Positions 33,509 to 43,390 of a DNA stretch of 64,000 bases are shown piece after piece (position 1 is the stretch's first letter; each line of letters opens with the position of its first letter). The stretch is from an uncultured Lachnospiraceae bacterium (GTDB lineage: Bacteria > Bacillota > Clostridia > Lachnospirales > Lachnospiraceae). The translations under genes and the position numbers were made by a program. Under the pieces are notes generated by a model, which searched no databases, was not told the DNA's origin, and saw only the letters and a program-made list of their open reading frames with translations. The stretch covers positions 1 through 64,000 of the forward strand of contig CANQTL010000001.1 in NCBI GenBank assembly GCA_947626775.1, read 5' to 3'.

Positions 33509-35464
33509 TTATTCCTGCGGCGTCTCTTTGCGGATCGCCTTCGTCCTGATCTCCTCGCAGATCTGATCGATGAAGTCCTGAACCGGCTTTACGCCTTCGT
33601 CTCCCGCGAAACGGCTCCTGACGGACACGGTCTTATCCTCCGCCTCCTGCTGCCCCACAACGAGCATATAGGGCAGTTTGTCCAGTCTCGCCTCCCTGAT
33701 CTTGAACCCGATCTTCTCGGAGCGGTTGTCCACCGTCACGTCGACGTCATTCTTCGCCAGTTCTTTCCTGACTTCCTCCGCATACGCCTCATACTTCTCG
33801 GAAATCGGCAGGATACGCACCTGCTCCGGGCACAGCCAGGTGGGGAACTTGCCCGCATACTTCTCGATCAGCCAGGCCAGCGTCCTCTCATAGCAGCCCA
33901 TCGAGGTCCTGTGGATGATGTACGGGCGCACCTTGTCGCCATTCTGATCGACATAATACATATCGAACTGCTCGGCCAGCAGGGCGTCCCACTGGATTGT
34001 GATCATGGTATCTTCCTTGCCGTAGACGTTCTTCGCGTTGATGTCCACTTTCGGCCCGTAGAAAGCGGCCTCACCCACGTCCTCCGTGAAGGGAATGCCG
34101 AGCTCCAGGAGCATCTGACGGATATGGCCCTCCGTCTCCTCCCAGACCTCCGGCTCGCCGATATATTTTTCCCGGTTATTCGGGTCCCACCTGGACAGAT
34201 GATAGGTCACGTCCTCCTCCACGCCGAGCACTGACAGACAGTACTTCGCGTGCGCCAGACAGTCTTTGAACTCCTGCACCATCTGGTCAGGGCGCACGAT
34301 CAGGTGCCCCTCGGAGATCGTGAACTGCCGTACGCGGGTCAGACCGTGCATCTCGCCCGAATCCTCGTTGCGGAACAGAGTGGACGTCTCGCCGTAGCGG
34401 ATCGGCAGATCCCGGTAGGAATGCTGCGTGTTCTTGTAGCAGAAATACTGGAACGGACAGGTCATCGGGCGAAGCGCCAGCACTTCCTTGTCCTTCTCCT
34501 CGTCGCCCAGCACGAACATGCCGTCCTTGTAGTGATCCCAGTGGCCCGACATCTTGTACAGATCGCTCTTCGCCATCAGGGGCGTCTTGGTGCGGACATA
34601 GCCCCACTCCTTATCTTCCAGATCTTCGATCCAGCGCTGCATCTTCATAATCATCTTCGTGCCCTTCGGCAGGATCAGAGGCAGCCCCTGACCGATCACA
34701 TCCACCGTCGTAAAGAGCTGCATCTCGCGCCCCAGCTTGTTGTGATCGCGCTTCTTGATATCCTCCAGATGCGCCAGATACGCCTCCAGTTCCTCCTTCT
34801 TCTGAAAGGCGGTGCCGTAGATGCGCTGCAGCTGCGCCCGGCTGGAATCGCCGCGCCAGTACGCCATGGAGGAAGAAGTCAGCTTGTATGCCTTGATGTT
34901 CCTGGTGCTCATCAGATGCGGGCCCGCGCACAGATCCACGAAACCGCCCTGATCGTAGAAGGAGATCTCCGCATCCTCCGGCAGGTCCCGGATCAGCTCT
35001 ACCTTGTAAGGTTCCTCCCTCTCCTCCATGAATTTGATCGCTTCCGCGCGGGGCAGAGTGAACCGCTTCAGCTCATGTCCCTCCTTGATGATCTTCTTCA
35101 TCTCCGCCTCGATCCTGTCCAGATCCTCTCTGGAAAAAGGTTCCGCGTCAAAATCATAGTAGAATCCCTCGTCGATAGCCGGCCCGATGGTCACCTTCGC
35201 ATTCGGGAACAGGCGCTTCACCGCCTCCGCCATGACGTGGGACGCCGTGTGCCTGACGACCCGCAGCCCCGCCGGGTCATTGGCTGTCAGAATATTCAGG
35301 CTGCAGTCGCCGTCGAGCACAGTGCGCAGATCTTTCACCTCGCCGTCCACCTCGCCGGCGCAGGCCGCACGGGCAAGCCCTTCGGAGAGATCTCTCGCAA
35401 TGTCGATGATGCTCGTCGCCTGCGCGTATTCTTTGACCGAACCGTCTTTTAATGTGATCTTCAT
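33509..35464 (-). CDS. thrS: Threonyl-tRNA synthetase
   Basis: 651-residue class II synthetase. Domains in order: TGS (MKITLKDGSVKEYAQATSI), the editing domain with HTASHVMAEAVKRLFP, the catalytic core with MTCPFQYFCYKN and FRNEDSGEMHGLTRVRQFT, and a C-terminal anticodon-binding domain. Start chosen at MKITLKDG with GGAAGGA, not the ATG 87 bases upstream within the repeat. Expression is controlled by the T-box just upstream. Confidence 0.97.
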   Translation of the reverse strand: MKITLKDGSVKEYAQATSIIDIARDLSEGLARAACAGEVDGEVKDLRTVLDGDCSLNILTANDPAGLRVVRHTASHVMAEAVKRLFPNAKVTIGPAIDEGFYYDFDAEPFSREDLDRIEAEMKKIIKEGHELKRFTLPRAEAIKFMEEREEPYKVELIRDLPEDAEISFYDQGGFVDLCAGPHLMSTRNIKAYKLTSSSMAYWRGDSSRAQLQRIYGTAFQKKEELEAYLAHLEDIKKRDHNKLGREMQLFTTVDVIGQGLPLILPKGTKMIMKMQRWIEDLEDKEWGYVRTKTPLMAKSDLYKMSGHWDHYKDGMFVLGDEEKDKEVLALRPMTCPFQYFCYKNTQHSYRDLPIRYGETSTLFRNEDSGEMHGLTRVRQFTISEGHLIVRPDQMVQEFKDCLAHAKYCLSVLGVEEDVTYHLSRWDPNNREKYIGEPEVWEETEGHIRQMLLELGIPFTEDVGEAAFYGPKVDINAKNVYGKEDTMITIQWDALLAEQFDMYYVDQNGDKVRPYIIHRTSMGCYERTLAWLIEKYAGKFPTWLCPEQVRILPISEKYEAYAEEVRKELAKNDVDVTVDNRSEKIGFKIREARLDKLPYMLVVGQQEAEDKTVSVRSRFAGDEGVKPVQDFIDQICEEIRTKAIRKETPQE

Positions 35465-35503
35465 AGTATGATCCTTCCTTTCTGTTTCACTTTGATCGCT
35501 TCT

Positions 35504-35551
35504 TTCGCCAAATTGGCAGGCAAGCCTGTCAGCCCGGCGCATTGCACGCAT
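35504..35551 (-). repeat. Interspersed post-terminator repeat, copy B
   Basis: Matches 28358-28405 over about 45 bases with few changes. It separates the T-box terminator from the thrS ribosome site. Confidence 0.75.
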
Positions 35552-35800
35552 AAAAAAACCTCCGCACTATCGTTAAGATAATGCAGAGGACGTAAATCTA
35601 CGCGGTTCCACCTCGCTTGTTCCGCGAGCCTTGTCAAGGCGGCCGCGAAACCTCTCTTTTGACTGTAACGTAAGTCGACGGGCCTGATTGGGGCCGCTCG
35701 GAGTCCGTTTTCAGATGGTTCCGGCAAAGGCGCTTTCAGCCCGGGGCGCCTCTCTCTGCTGCGTTCCGCATCCTACTCTTCTCGTCATCGCGTTGTCTTA
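35552..35800 (-). promoter_or_regulatory. thrS T-box: T-box riboswitch controlling thrS
   Basis: Minus-strand leader RNA with stem I elements (GATGACGAGAAGAGTAGGA, AGCAGAGAGAGG), the T-box bulge sequence AGGTGGAACCGCG (plus 35601-35614) that pairs with the uncharged tRNA end, and a terminator CCTCTGCATTATC/GATAGTGCGGAGG plus T7 (plus 35552-35589). ACC in GGAACCATCTG is a plausible Thr specifier, which is inference. Uncharged tRNA-Thr should favour read-through into thrS. Confidence 0.9.
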
Positions 35801-35911
35801 TTCAGAAAACTCTGTTATTTTATATCAGGCCGTACTTAGCGTTGCCGCCCGACTATACTCGTATTCTATTCCAAAACCGAGAGAAAGTAAAGCGTCAATT
35901 TCAGGAAAACG

Positions 35912-36421
<510 letters not shown>

Positions 36422-36723
36422 TGTAAAATACCACCTTTTGTCCTGTAATCTGTCGCGATGGCTGTCCGACGCATACGCACAGCCATATGACGCCGCATAG
36501 AGCGCTGATACCTAAGTATATAACATTTTTCTGAAAAAGTAAATTTAAAAAATTTCGCCACCCCGTATAATTTCCGGGAAGCCGGTCATACTGATAACAG
36601 ACAAAAGATAAGGAAATACTTATCCTCCCCTAATGAAAGATCCCCGCCGCTGCAAAAGCGCAGCCGCGGGGATTCTTTTGATCTCCCGGTTCTTTCCTGC
36701 GGCACTGTCCCGTGCCAAACCGT
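36422..36723. other. Gene-free stretch between SEC-C gene and fucO
   Basis: 302 bases. Contains the AT-rich region upstream of the SEC-C gene (about 36480-36620) and a hairpin terminator at 36640-36678. No reading frame with coding character was found. Confidence 0.5.
36640..36678. terminator. Bidirectional terminator after fucO
   Basis: 14-bp stem ATCCCCGCCGCTGC/GCAGCCGCGGGGAT with one mismatch and an AAAAGC loop, followed by TCTTTT on the plus strand and CTTTCATT on the minus strand. It lies 46 bases past the fucO stop. Confidence 0.75.
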
Positions 36724-37872
36724 TTAGATCAGCGATTCGTACAGTTTCGTGATGTCCTCCACGCTCGTCTCCTTCGGATTGCCCGGCCTGCAGGCGTCGT
36801 CGTAAGCGGACTGTGCGAGGAACGGGATATCCTCTCTCTTCACAATCTCCTTCAGATCTTTCGGAATGCCCACGTCCTCAGACAGCTTGCGCACCGCGTC
36901 GACGGCCGCTTTTCTATACTCCTCCTGACTCATGGCATCCACGTTCTTCACGCCCATGGCTCTCGCGATCTCACGGTACTTCTCGCCTGTCGCCTCCGCG
37001 TTGTACTCCATAACGGTGGGCAGGATGATCGCGTTCGCGATGCCGTGCGGCGTGTCATAGAGCGCGCCCAGCGGATGCGCCATAGAATGCACGATGCCGA
37101 GTCCTACGTTGGAGAAGCCCATGCCCGCCACATACTGGCCGAGCGCCATGTCCTCTCTCCCCTGCGGCGTGTTCGCCACCGCGTCGCGCAGGGAGCGGGA
37201 GATGATCTCGATCGCTTTCAGATGGAACATGTCGGACAACTCCCAGGCCCCTGCCGTAATATAACCTTCTATCGCATGGGTCAGCGCGTCCATACCTGTC
37301 GCGGCCGTCAGCCCCTTCGGCATGGAAGCCATCATCTCGGGATCGACGAATGCCACAACCGGAATGTCCTTCGGGTCAACGCACACCATCTTGCGGTTCT
37401 TGGCCGCGTCTGTGATCACGTAGTTGATCGTGACCTCCGCCGCCGTTCCCGCCGTAGTCGGCACCGCGAAAATCGGCACGGATTTATTCTTCGTGGGCGC
37501 CACGCCCTCCAGGCTGACCACATCCGCAAAATCCGGGTTGTTGATGATGATGCCGATCGCCTTCGCCGTATCCATGGAGGAACCGCCGCCGATCGCCACC
37601 AGATAGTCGGCGCCTGACTTCTTGTAGGCCTCCACGCCCGTCTGCACGTTCTCGATCGTGGGATTGGGCTTGATGTTGGAATACAGCTCATAGGAAAGAC
37701 CCGCGCCGTCCAGCACCTTCAGAACCTTGTCCGTCACGCCGAATTTTACCAGGTCGGGGTCGGAGCAGACAAAAGCCTTCCGAAAGCCTCTGCCCTGCGC
37801 CTCCGCGGCGATCTCCTGAATCGCGCCCGCTCCGTGGTAGGAAGTTTCGTTCAACACAAATCTGTTTGCCAT
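36724..37872 (-). CDS. fucO: Lactaldehyde reductase (iron-containing alcohol dehydrogenase)
   Basis: 382-residue Fe-dependent alcohol dehydrogenase that reduces lactaldehyde to 1,2-propanediol with NADH. Seen are the nucleotide site GGGSSMDTAKAIGI (about residues 95-108), PTTAGTAAEVT, and metal-binding His residues in GMDALTHAIEGY, HSMAHPLGALYDTPHG. The N-terminus MANRFVLNETSYHGAGAI matches FucO. No fucose or rhamnose genes are nearby, so it may serve general propanediol fermentation. AAAGGAGAG precedes the ATG. Confidence 0.92.
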   Translation of the reverse strand: MANRFVLNETSYHGAGAIQEIAAEAQGRGFRKAFVCSDPDLVKFGVTDKVLKVLDGAGLSYELYSNIKPNPTIENVQTGVEAYKKSGADYLVAIGGGSSMDTAKAIGIIINNPDFADVVSLEGVAPTKNKSVPIFAVPTTAGTAAEVTINYVITDAAKNRKMVCVDPKDIPVVAFVDPEMMASMPKGLTAATGMDALTHAIEGYITAGAWELSDMFHLKAIEIISRSLRDAVANTPQGREDMALGQYVAGMGFSNVGLGIVHSMAHPLGALYDTPHGIANAIILPTVMEYNAEATGEKYREIARAMGVKNVDAMSQEEYRKAAVDAVRKLSEDVGIPKDLKEIVKREDIPFLAQSAYDDACRPGNPKETSVEDITKLYESLI

Positions 37873-37933
37873 GGTACACTCTCCTTTACATTACTATTGT
37901 TTTTTGCACCTTCTATCGCAAGAGGTCTCCCTC

Positions 37934-38353
37934 TCACAGACACTTTTTGATCTTCTCGATCATCTCTTCATATTCGGCGTCGCTCAAATACACCTTGTCC
38001 GGATTCATCTGGAACGTGCCGCCCCACTCGTCCCCGTCCCGATACTTCGGCACAAGGTGCATGTGCAGATGGCAGCCGGTGTCCCCGTATGCGCCGTAAT
38101 TCAGCTTGTCCGGCGAAAAAGCCTTGTGAATCGCCCGTGCCGCCCTCGTCACATCGGCGAAGAAACGGTTCCGCTCCTCTTCGCTGATGTCCACGATCTC
38201 GCTGACATGATCCCTGTAAGCGACGATACATCTGCCCGGCTTGCTCTGCTCCTTAAAAAGGATCAGCTGGCTCACGTCCAGATCGCAGATCTTGATCCCA
38301 AATTTCGCCAGAAGCTCTCCTCCCTGGCAGTAACCGCAGTTTTCACCTTTCAT
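37934..38353 (-). CDS. HIT family nucleotide-binding hydrolase
   Basis: 139-residue histidine-triad protein: HLHMHLVPK holds the catalytic triad and SQLILFKEQSKPGRCIVAY the N-terminal strand region. The start CGYCQGGE places two cysteines that may bind zinc. HIT proteins hydrolyse adenosine phosphoramidates or dinucleotides. ATG chosen at MKGENCGYC after GGAGGTATTGGT; a longer upstream frame overlaps the next gene. Confidence 0.9.
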   Translation of the reverse strand: MKGENCGYCQGGELLAKFGIKICDLDVSQLILFKEQSKPGRCIVAYRDHVSEIVDISEEERNRFFADVTRAARAIHKAFSPDKLNYGAYGDTGCHLHMHLVPKYRDGDEWGGTFQMNPDKVYLSDAEYEEMIEKIKKCL

Positions 38354-38414
38354 ACCAATACCTCCCGTCGTCCGACTGTACTGTTTTTCACACAGGGCGG
38401 TCCGCCCCGCGCTT

Positions 38415-39068
38415 TTATAGGATATCTTCGTCCTTCCCGAACAGTTTTCTTGTAAAATATACGTTGAAAAAGTTGATGACCGGCCCCAGCCCGAAAGCGG
38501 ATACAAGCGTGCCAAGCCCCACAATGCCGCCCGCCAGGAAACAGACGAGCGCGCAGACCGCATCCGTAAAGATCCGGTTGCAGAAATAGGAACTTTTCGG
38601 CAGACGTTTCGTCAAAATCAGCGACATGCTGTCATAGGGCGACACGCCCACATTGGGCGTCTGGTACATGGACACGCCGAAGCCGGTGACCGCCGTCCCC
38701 GCCAGCATCACCAGAATCCGAACGGGAAGTCCCTGCGGCAGCGGCGAGATCCAGGTCCACAGCCGATAGAAAAACGTCGTGATATACCCCAGGAAAAAAG
38801 CGTTCACCAGCGTTCCCGCCCCGATCAGGGGACGCCCGAAGCCAGCCTCCAGAATAAAGATAAACAGATTGACGACCAGCAGAAGATTCGCATACGGTAC
38901 GCCCGCCCTGTCCGCCAGCGCCATCACCATGCCGCTGTAGGGGTCGTTGCCGAGTCCGGCAAATTTAAAAATGCTGATGCCCATACCGAGAAAGATATTG
39001 CCGAGAACCATGACAAGCATCCGCTTCCAGCCCGTTCTTCTGCAATATGCCGAGATCCTGTTTCCCAT
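38415..39068 (-). CDS. YczE/YitT-like integral membrane protein
   Basis: 217-residue membrane protein with five to six helices. NIFLGMGISIFKFAGLGNDP and SMYQTPNVGVSPYDSMSLIL, each followed by a helix, are the repeated glycine/proline segments of the YczE family. Function is unknown; some family members sit beside transport genes. Weak ribosome site. It follows the RsbW-like gene by 9 bases and probably shares its transcript. Confidence 0.82.
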   Translation of the reverse strand: MGNRISAYCRRTGWKRMLVMVLGNIFLGMGISIFKFAGLGNDPYSGMVMALADRAGVPYANLLLVVNLFIFILEAGFGRPLIGAGTLVNAFFLGYITTFFYRLWTWISPLPQGLPVRILVMLAGTAVTGFGVSMYQTPNVGVSPYDSMSLILTKRLPKSSYFCNRIFTDAVCALVCFLAGGIVGLGTLVSAFGLGPVINFFNVYFTRKLFGKDEDIL

Positions 39069-39077
39069 TGCCGCCGC

Positions 39078-39485
39078 CTAAATATTCTTTCTGATCCTGA
39101 GGATATTCTGTCCGTCCTTGTACTCGTATGTGATGTCGTCCATACTCTTCTTGACCATGTAGATGCCCAGTCCTCCGATATCGCGCTCTTCCGCGCTCAG
39201 CGTCGTATCCGGGTCCTCCTTGGCCAGCGGGTCGTACTGTACCCCGCTGTCGACGAAAGTGACCACCACCGCCATGGGATCCTCCACGACCTCCACGCGC
39301 ACCGTGGCCGGCCCCACTTCCGGGTTGTACGCATAGTGCGCAATATTGCTGAACAGCTCGTCAATCGCAATATCGATCTGCATCTGCGCCTTCATGGGGC
39401 AGCCGAGCTCCTCCAGCTGTCCGTCCACAAATTCCGTAACCTTCGTAATATTGTCTACCACCGCGTCAAGCGTGAGCTCCTTCAT
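39078..39485 (-). CDS. RsbW-like ATP-binding anti-sigma/kinase protein
   Basis: 135-residue HATPase_c_2 protein. The N-box IDIAIDELFSNIAHYAYN (about residues 41-58) and the G-boxes DIGGLGIYMVKKSMDD form the ATP site of the SpoIIAB/RsbW family. These switch sigma factors or PP2C pathways by binding and phosphorylating an antagonist. No partner antagonist gene is adjacent. GGAGGGAGCGGA before the ATG. Confidence 0.9.
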   Translation of the reverse strand: MKELTLDAVVDNITKVTEFVDGQLEELGCPMKAQMQIDIAIDELFSNIAHYAYNPEVGPATVRVEVVEDPMAVVVTFVDSGVQYDPLAKEDPDTTLSAEERDIGGLGIYMVKKSMDDITYEYKDGQNILRIRKNI

Positions 39486-39614
39486 TCCGCTCCCTCCAGA
39501 TATTATGTTATTATGTCATTTTGTAAAGCCTTCTATAAGCAGTGTATCACAATCCGGTAATTTTTCCCACCAAAATGTTGTAATTTTATTTCGTCCGCGC
39601 GCCTTACAGCTTCC

Positions 39615-40373
39615 TCATCTTCCGTTCTGTCCTCTGTCGCCCGTATGCACGAAAGCCGCCGTCCACTCCGCCACGCGCCTGTCGCCCTCCTCGCTGAAAC
39701 CGTGTCCCTCCCCGGGAAGGACATGCAGCACGGCGTCGGGATAGAGCCTGGCCGCCTGCTCGCTGTAGGAGACGGGCACCGTTTCGTCGGCGTCTCCGTG
39801 TACGATCAGTACGGGTTTGTCAAAACCCGCCGCCTGCTCTTCCCACTTGAGATCATACAGCGTCTCCACATAGGCTCTGCCCAGCGTCAGATCCCAGAAG
39901 GGAATCTCCTCCGGAATATCCTCCGGATGCGGAAACTGCCTGATCCAGTCGGGCGCGATGCAGAACGCCGGGTATTTCAGAATCATGCCCCGTATCTGCG
40001 CTCTGCGCTCCTTCGCCGTCATGGCGGACACCATGCCGCCCTGGCTGGAACCGAACAGATAGATCCGCTCCTTATCAACCCAGGTCAGATATCTCACCTC
40101 GTCCAACACCGCCAGCAGATCCTGCTTCTCAGTGTAGAGCGTCATCTGCGTGGTGGGGAAGCCGCTTTTGTCCCGGCTGCCGCCGCCGCAGAAGTTCAGG
40201 GCCACCGCTCCGATCCCTTCCGCCGCCAGATATTCCCCCAGATACGCATGGTCCGAGGCGTGGCCGTTGTAGCCGTGGCTGATGATGACTGCCGGATGTC
40301 TGCCGCCGCCCGCCGGTCGGTAGACTACGCCGTCCACTCTTCTGCCGTGATGCGGTATGATGATTGTCTCCAT
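39615..40373 (-). CDS. Alpha/beta hydrolase (S9/dienelactone-hydrolase-like)
   Basis: 252-residue cytosolic hydrolase. Nucleophile elbow LFGSSQGGMVSA (Ser near residue 118), acid in IVHGDADETVPVSYSEQAA, and catalytic His in LPGEGHGFSEEGD complete the triad; SHGYNGHASDHAYL carries the oxyanion hole. It resembles esterases of the S9 fold used on small esters. Substrate unknown. GGAGG before the ATG. Confidence 0.9.
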   Translation of the reverse strand: METIIIPHHGRRVDGVVYRPAGGGRHPAVIISHGYNGHASDHAYLGEYLAAEGIGAVALNFCGGGSRDKSGFPTTQMTLYTEKQDLLAVLDEVRYLTWVDKERIYLFGSSQGGMVSAMTAKERRAQIRGMILKYPAFCIAPDWIRQFPHPEDIPEEIPFWDLTLGRAYVETLYDLKWEEQAAGFDKPVLIVHGDADETVPVSYSEQAARLYPDAVLHVLPGEGHGFSEEGDRRVAEWTAAFVHTGDRGQNGR

Positions 40374-40412
40374 GATGCTTTCCTCCTTTACACCGTTTTC
40401 CTGGTCTGCCGG

Positions 40413-40943
40413 CTACAGATACGTCACCTGTCTGTCCCTGTCGAACTCATGAGGTTCCTTCGTCACCGCCCTGTGTCCCACCGCGATGGCGATCTCGTAG
40501 CGATATCCCGCCGGGAACTGCAGCGCGTCCGCGAAATACGCCTTCTTCTCCCCCGAGAGCGCATCCTTTACACAGCCGATGATCAGGCTGCCGAGTCCCA
40601 TACCCTCCGCCGCCAGGGCGATATTCTCCACCGCGATGCCTGCGTCGAGGCTGCTCCAGTAGTACGACTCGTCCGCGCTCAGGAAGATCACCGTGGGCGC
40701 GCCGTAATAGAAGTTCTGCGGGGAATTTTTGATGTCGCGCAGCTTGTTTTTCAGCTCCTCCAGCTCTCCCAGAATCGGGCTGCCGCCATCCACCACCGTG
40801 AAGTGGATCTCCTGCTTGTTGGCCGCCGTCGGCGCCTGCAGCCCCGCCAGGATCAGACTGTCCAGCTCCTCTTTCGTCAGTTTTTCCTCCGTGTAGCCCC
40901 TGGTAGAACTTCTCTTTTCGATTGCCTGCAATACCTCGTTCAT
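40413..40943 (-). CDS. Nitroreductase family flavoprotein
   Basis: 176-residue FMN protein. The N-terminal IEKRSSTRGYTEEKLTKEEL block binds FMN phosphate and the LDAGIAVENIALAAEGMGLG helix is the dimer and flavin helix. Reduces nitro compounds or quinones with NAD(P)H. Normal length for the short clostridial type. GGAGGAAAAAAC ahead of the ATG. It is 39 bases upstream of the alpha/beta hydrolase. Confidence 0.92.
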   Translation of the reverse strand: MNEVLQAIEKRSSTRGYTEEKLTKEELDSLILAGLQAPTAANKQEIHFTVVDGGSPILGELEELKNKLRDIKNSPQNFYYGAPTVIFLSADESYYWSSLDAGIAVENIALAAEGMGLGSLIIGCVKDALSGEKKAYFADALQFPAGYRYEIAIAVGHRAVTKEPHEFDRDRQVTYL

Positions 40944-40973
40944 GTTTTTTCCTCCATTTCTATATCATTTTGA

Positions 40974-42071
40974 TCAGGCCTGCCAGACCTGTCTCTCACT
41001 GCATATCTGCCGGCCGCTCTCATCCGCCTTTCGCATCAGGACCGCCATGTAGGAATCCTGCAGCGCCTCCCGCAGGGGATAGGGTTCGCCGTCCGTCCCT
41101 CTTGCGTACGCCGCCATGCGCCGCATGAGGATTGCCACCGCCGTCTCGTCCTGTGACAGCCCGCACAGACCGAAAGGCGGACTGTAGAAACTTCTGCCCT
41201 CGAAGACGGCGTCCGTCACTTCCTCTACTCTGCGCAGATTCGGGTTGTCGTATGCCCGTTCCACCGGACGCGTCCCAATCTGCAGCCTCGACGCCGCAGG
41301 CTCGTTCGCCCCGTCCAGATAGTACACCGTGTCGTCGATGATCTCCCCGCGGCTTCCCTGCAGCTTCAGCGTATTCCGTCTGATCGGGGAGCGGTACTGC
41401 TCGGAGTCGAAATCGTACAGAGCCACCTTGCCGTCCGCGAACGCAAAGGCGGCAACCGTCCGCTTCTTGTCCGCCACCCTGCCATCCGTGTAGGCTTCGT
41501 ATCTTGTCAGCGTCTCCGCCGTCGGAAAGAGATAGGTCTTCGCCGACACCGTGAAGGCCGTATCCGCCGCCACTCCCAGCATGGCCCGCATCAGACTTGC
41601 CCCGTGATACTCATGGGCGAGCGAGATGTTCAGACAGTCCGGCTCGCCGATCAGCCCCAGCCGGATCACGCCAAGCAGGGAACTGTAGGCAGGATACAGC
41701 CTGTACTGCTCCGCCACCGCCAGCCTGCCGCCCTGTTCATGCGCTTTCCACAGCCTGGCAAGCGTCTCGGTATCCAGCGCCGCCGGCGTCTCGCACAGCA
41801 CGGGAATGCCGCGTTCCATCCATTCCAGGCCGGTTTCGGCAATCACCGTCTTGCTCACCGCGATCACGGCAAAATCCGCGCCGCAGTTCATGCACTCCGC
41901 AACCGACGTCGTGGTGCGGATCCGATGTTCCTCCGCCATTTTCCGGGCCTTTTCCTCCGTCCTGCAGTACATTGCGCACAGCTCGAACGTCTCCGGCAGG
42001 GCTTTGGCCGCTCTGACATAGTAGAGGGAGCGCCAGCCCGAACCCACGATGATAAACCGGATCTTATCCAT
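40974..42071 (-). CDS. Gfo/Idh/MocA family oxidoreductase (second of pair)
   Basis: 365 residues. The Rossmann start RFIIVGSGWRSLYYVRAAKA and the catalytic-loop CETPAALDTETLARLW mark the NAD(P)-dependent sugar or inositol dehydrogenase superfamily. Its ATG lies inside the upstream family member's stop region (8-base overlap), so the two are translationally coupled and probably act in one pathway. There is no transporter or kinase next door to hint at the sugar. Confidence 0.88.
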   Translation of the reverse strand: MDKIRFIIVGSGWRSLYYVRAAKALPETFELCAMYCRTEEKARKMAEEHRIRTTTSVAECMNCGADFAVIAVSKTVIAETGLEWMERGIPVLCETPAALDTETLARLWKAHEQGGRLAVAEQYRLYPAYSSLLGVIRLGLIGEPDCLNISLAHEYHGASLMRAMLGVAADTAFTVSAKTYLFPTAETLTRYEAYTDGRVADKKRTVAAFAFADGKVALYDFDSEQYRSPIRRNTLKLQGSRGEIIDDTVYYLDGANEPAASRLQIGTRPVERAYDNPNLRRVEEVTDAVFEGRSFYSPPFGLCGLSQDETAVAILMRRMAAYARGTDGEPYPLREALQDSYMAVLMRKADESGRQICSERQVWQA

Positions 42072-43236
42072 GCCGCCCGCCTTTCTCCTGCCTTCCCTCT
42101 TTTTTCTTCGCAAGCCACGTCTCAAACTGCCGCTCGAAATCGAGTTCTTCCGCCGAGCCCGGCGTCGGGATCTCCACCATCCGCTTTTCCCAGGAAGACA
42201 GATAGACGGCGTTGCTGATCAACAGGCTTTTCCTGCCCTCCGTGCCCGGCGCGACGCAGCTGCCCGCGCCCAGGCACTCGTCCGCGAATCCCTGCAGCAC
42301 TTTTTCATAGGGGCTCTCCTCTTTTTCCGGCGTGATCTCCGTCCAGGCGCCCTTGATTTTCCTGAAATAATCGGTGGCGCTCTTCCGATAGTCCGCCTCC
42401 CGGCCTCCCATCTCCTGCGCCAGCTCGCCGATCCGCAGTTTCCCGCCCTCGCAGACAATCATAGCCTCCTCCAGAGAGATTTCCAGCCGATTGACGCCCG
42501 GCGCGTCCCCTGTGGACGAGATGAAAGTTCCCGTGGCGCCGTTTGCCCACTCGAGATACACCGTCACGTCGTCCTCCACTTCGATATCGTGAAAATGCCC
42601 TTCCACGCAGAAACCCTGCACGCGGGCCGGCATACCGCAGATCCACTGCAGCAGATCAAGATTGTGCGGGCACTGGTTCAGCAGGATACCGCCGCCGTCT
42701 TTTTCCCAGGTGGCATGCCAGGAGCTGGAAGTGTAATACTGCTGTGGCCTGTACCAGTCCGTGACGACCCAGTTCACCCTTTTCAACGCCCCGTATCTGC
42801 CGCTGTTCACCAGCTCGTAAAGCTGTCTGTGAATCGGCAGCGTGCGCTGATTGAACACCAGCCCGAACACCCTGCCCGACCGGGCGGCCTCCTCCTCCAT
42901 GATCCTGGCCTGTCTGCTGTACACGCCTGATGGCTTGTCGCACAGCACATGCAGACCGCTGCGAAATGCCCGGACCGCCAGCTCTTCATGGGCATAGTGC
43001 GGCGTCGCGATCACCACCGCGTCAAGGACAAGCTCCCCCTTTTCCACCGCCTCAAAAAGCGCATCCGCCGTCTCGTACACGGGCAGCCCGGCCTCGATGG
43101 CGGGCAGAAGCAGTTCCCGATAGGCGCCGCGCACCCTCGTGATGGCGGCCAGTTCCATCCCCCGGATTGCGCCGTCCTGTATCAGGGAGGCGTACTTGCT
43201 CCCCATGTTTCCCACACCGATTACCGCAATCTTCAT
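42064..43236 (-). CDS. Gfo/Idh/MocA family oxidoreductase (first of pair)
   Basis: 390 residues: Rossmann motif MKIAVIGVGNMGSKYASLIQ, the EKP-equivalent HVLCDKPSGVYSRQA with the catalytic Lys, and a C-terminal alpha/beta domain with WHATWEKDGGGILLNQCPHN. It should oxidise or isomerise a sugar or cyclitol with NAD(P). An upstream in-frame ATG exists (43404) but MKIAVIG with GGAGGGA is the family start. Divergent from the flavodiiron gene. Confidence 0.9.
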   Translation of the reverse strand: MKIAVIGVGNMGSKYASLIQDGAIRGMELAAITRVRGAYRELLLPAIEAGLPVYETADALFEAVEKGELVLDAVVIATPHYAHEELAVRAFRSGLHVLCDKPSGVYSRQARIMEEEAARSGRVFGLVFNQRTLPIHRQLYELVNSGRYGALKRVNWVVTDWYRPQQYYTSSSWHATWEKDGGGILLNQCPHNLDLLQWICGMPARVQGFCVEGHFHDIEVEDDVTVYLEWANGATGTFISSTGDAPGVNRLEISLEEAMIVCEGGKLRIGELAQEMGGREADYRKSATDYFRKIKGAWTEITPEKEESPYEKVLQGFADECLGAGSCVAPGTEGRKSLLISNAVYLSSWEKRMVEIPTPGSAEELDFERQFETWLAKKKEGRQEKGGRHG

Positions 43237-43320
43237 ATCCCACAGTTCCCTCCGCTCCAAAATCTTCCCTGTTAAAATCATAGCATATCTGCCGCCGCAT
43301 AGAAAGATAAAATATTCGTA

Positions 43321-43350
43321 TTGACACTCCCGCGGCAGGACTTGTAATAT
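43321..43350 (+). promoter_or_regulatory. Sigma-A promoter of the flavodiiron gene
   Basis: TTGACA (43321-43326), an 18-base spacer and TAATAT (43345-43350), 41 bases upstream of the ATG at 43391. It is the best consensus promoter in the window. Confidence 0.75.
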
Positions 43351-43390
43351 TAGTATTGAATCTGCGTTTTGAAAAGGAGGACAGGAAGAT

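Noticed and set aside
35461..35551. N-terminal extension of threonyl-tRNA synthetase
   Set aside because: The extra codons are repeat sequence; the TGS domain begins at MKITLKDG with a good ribosome site.
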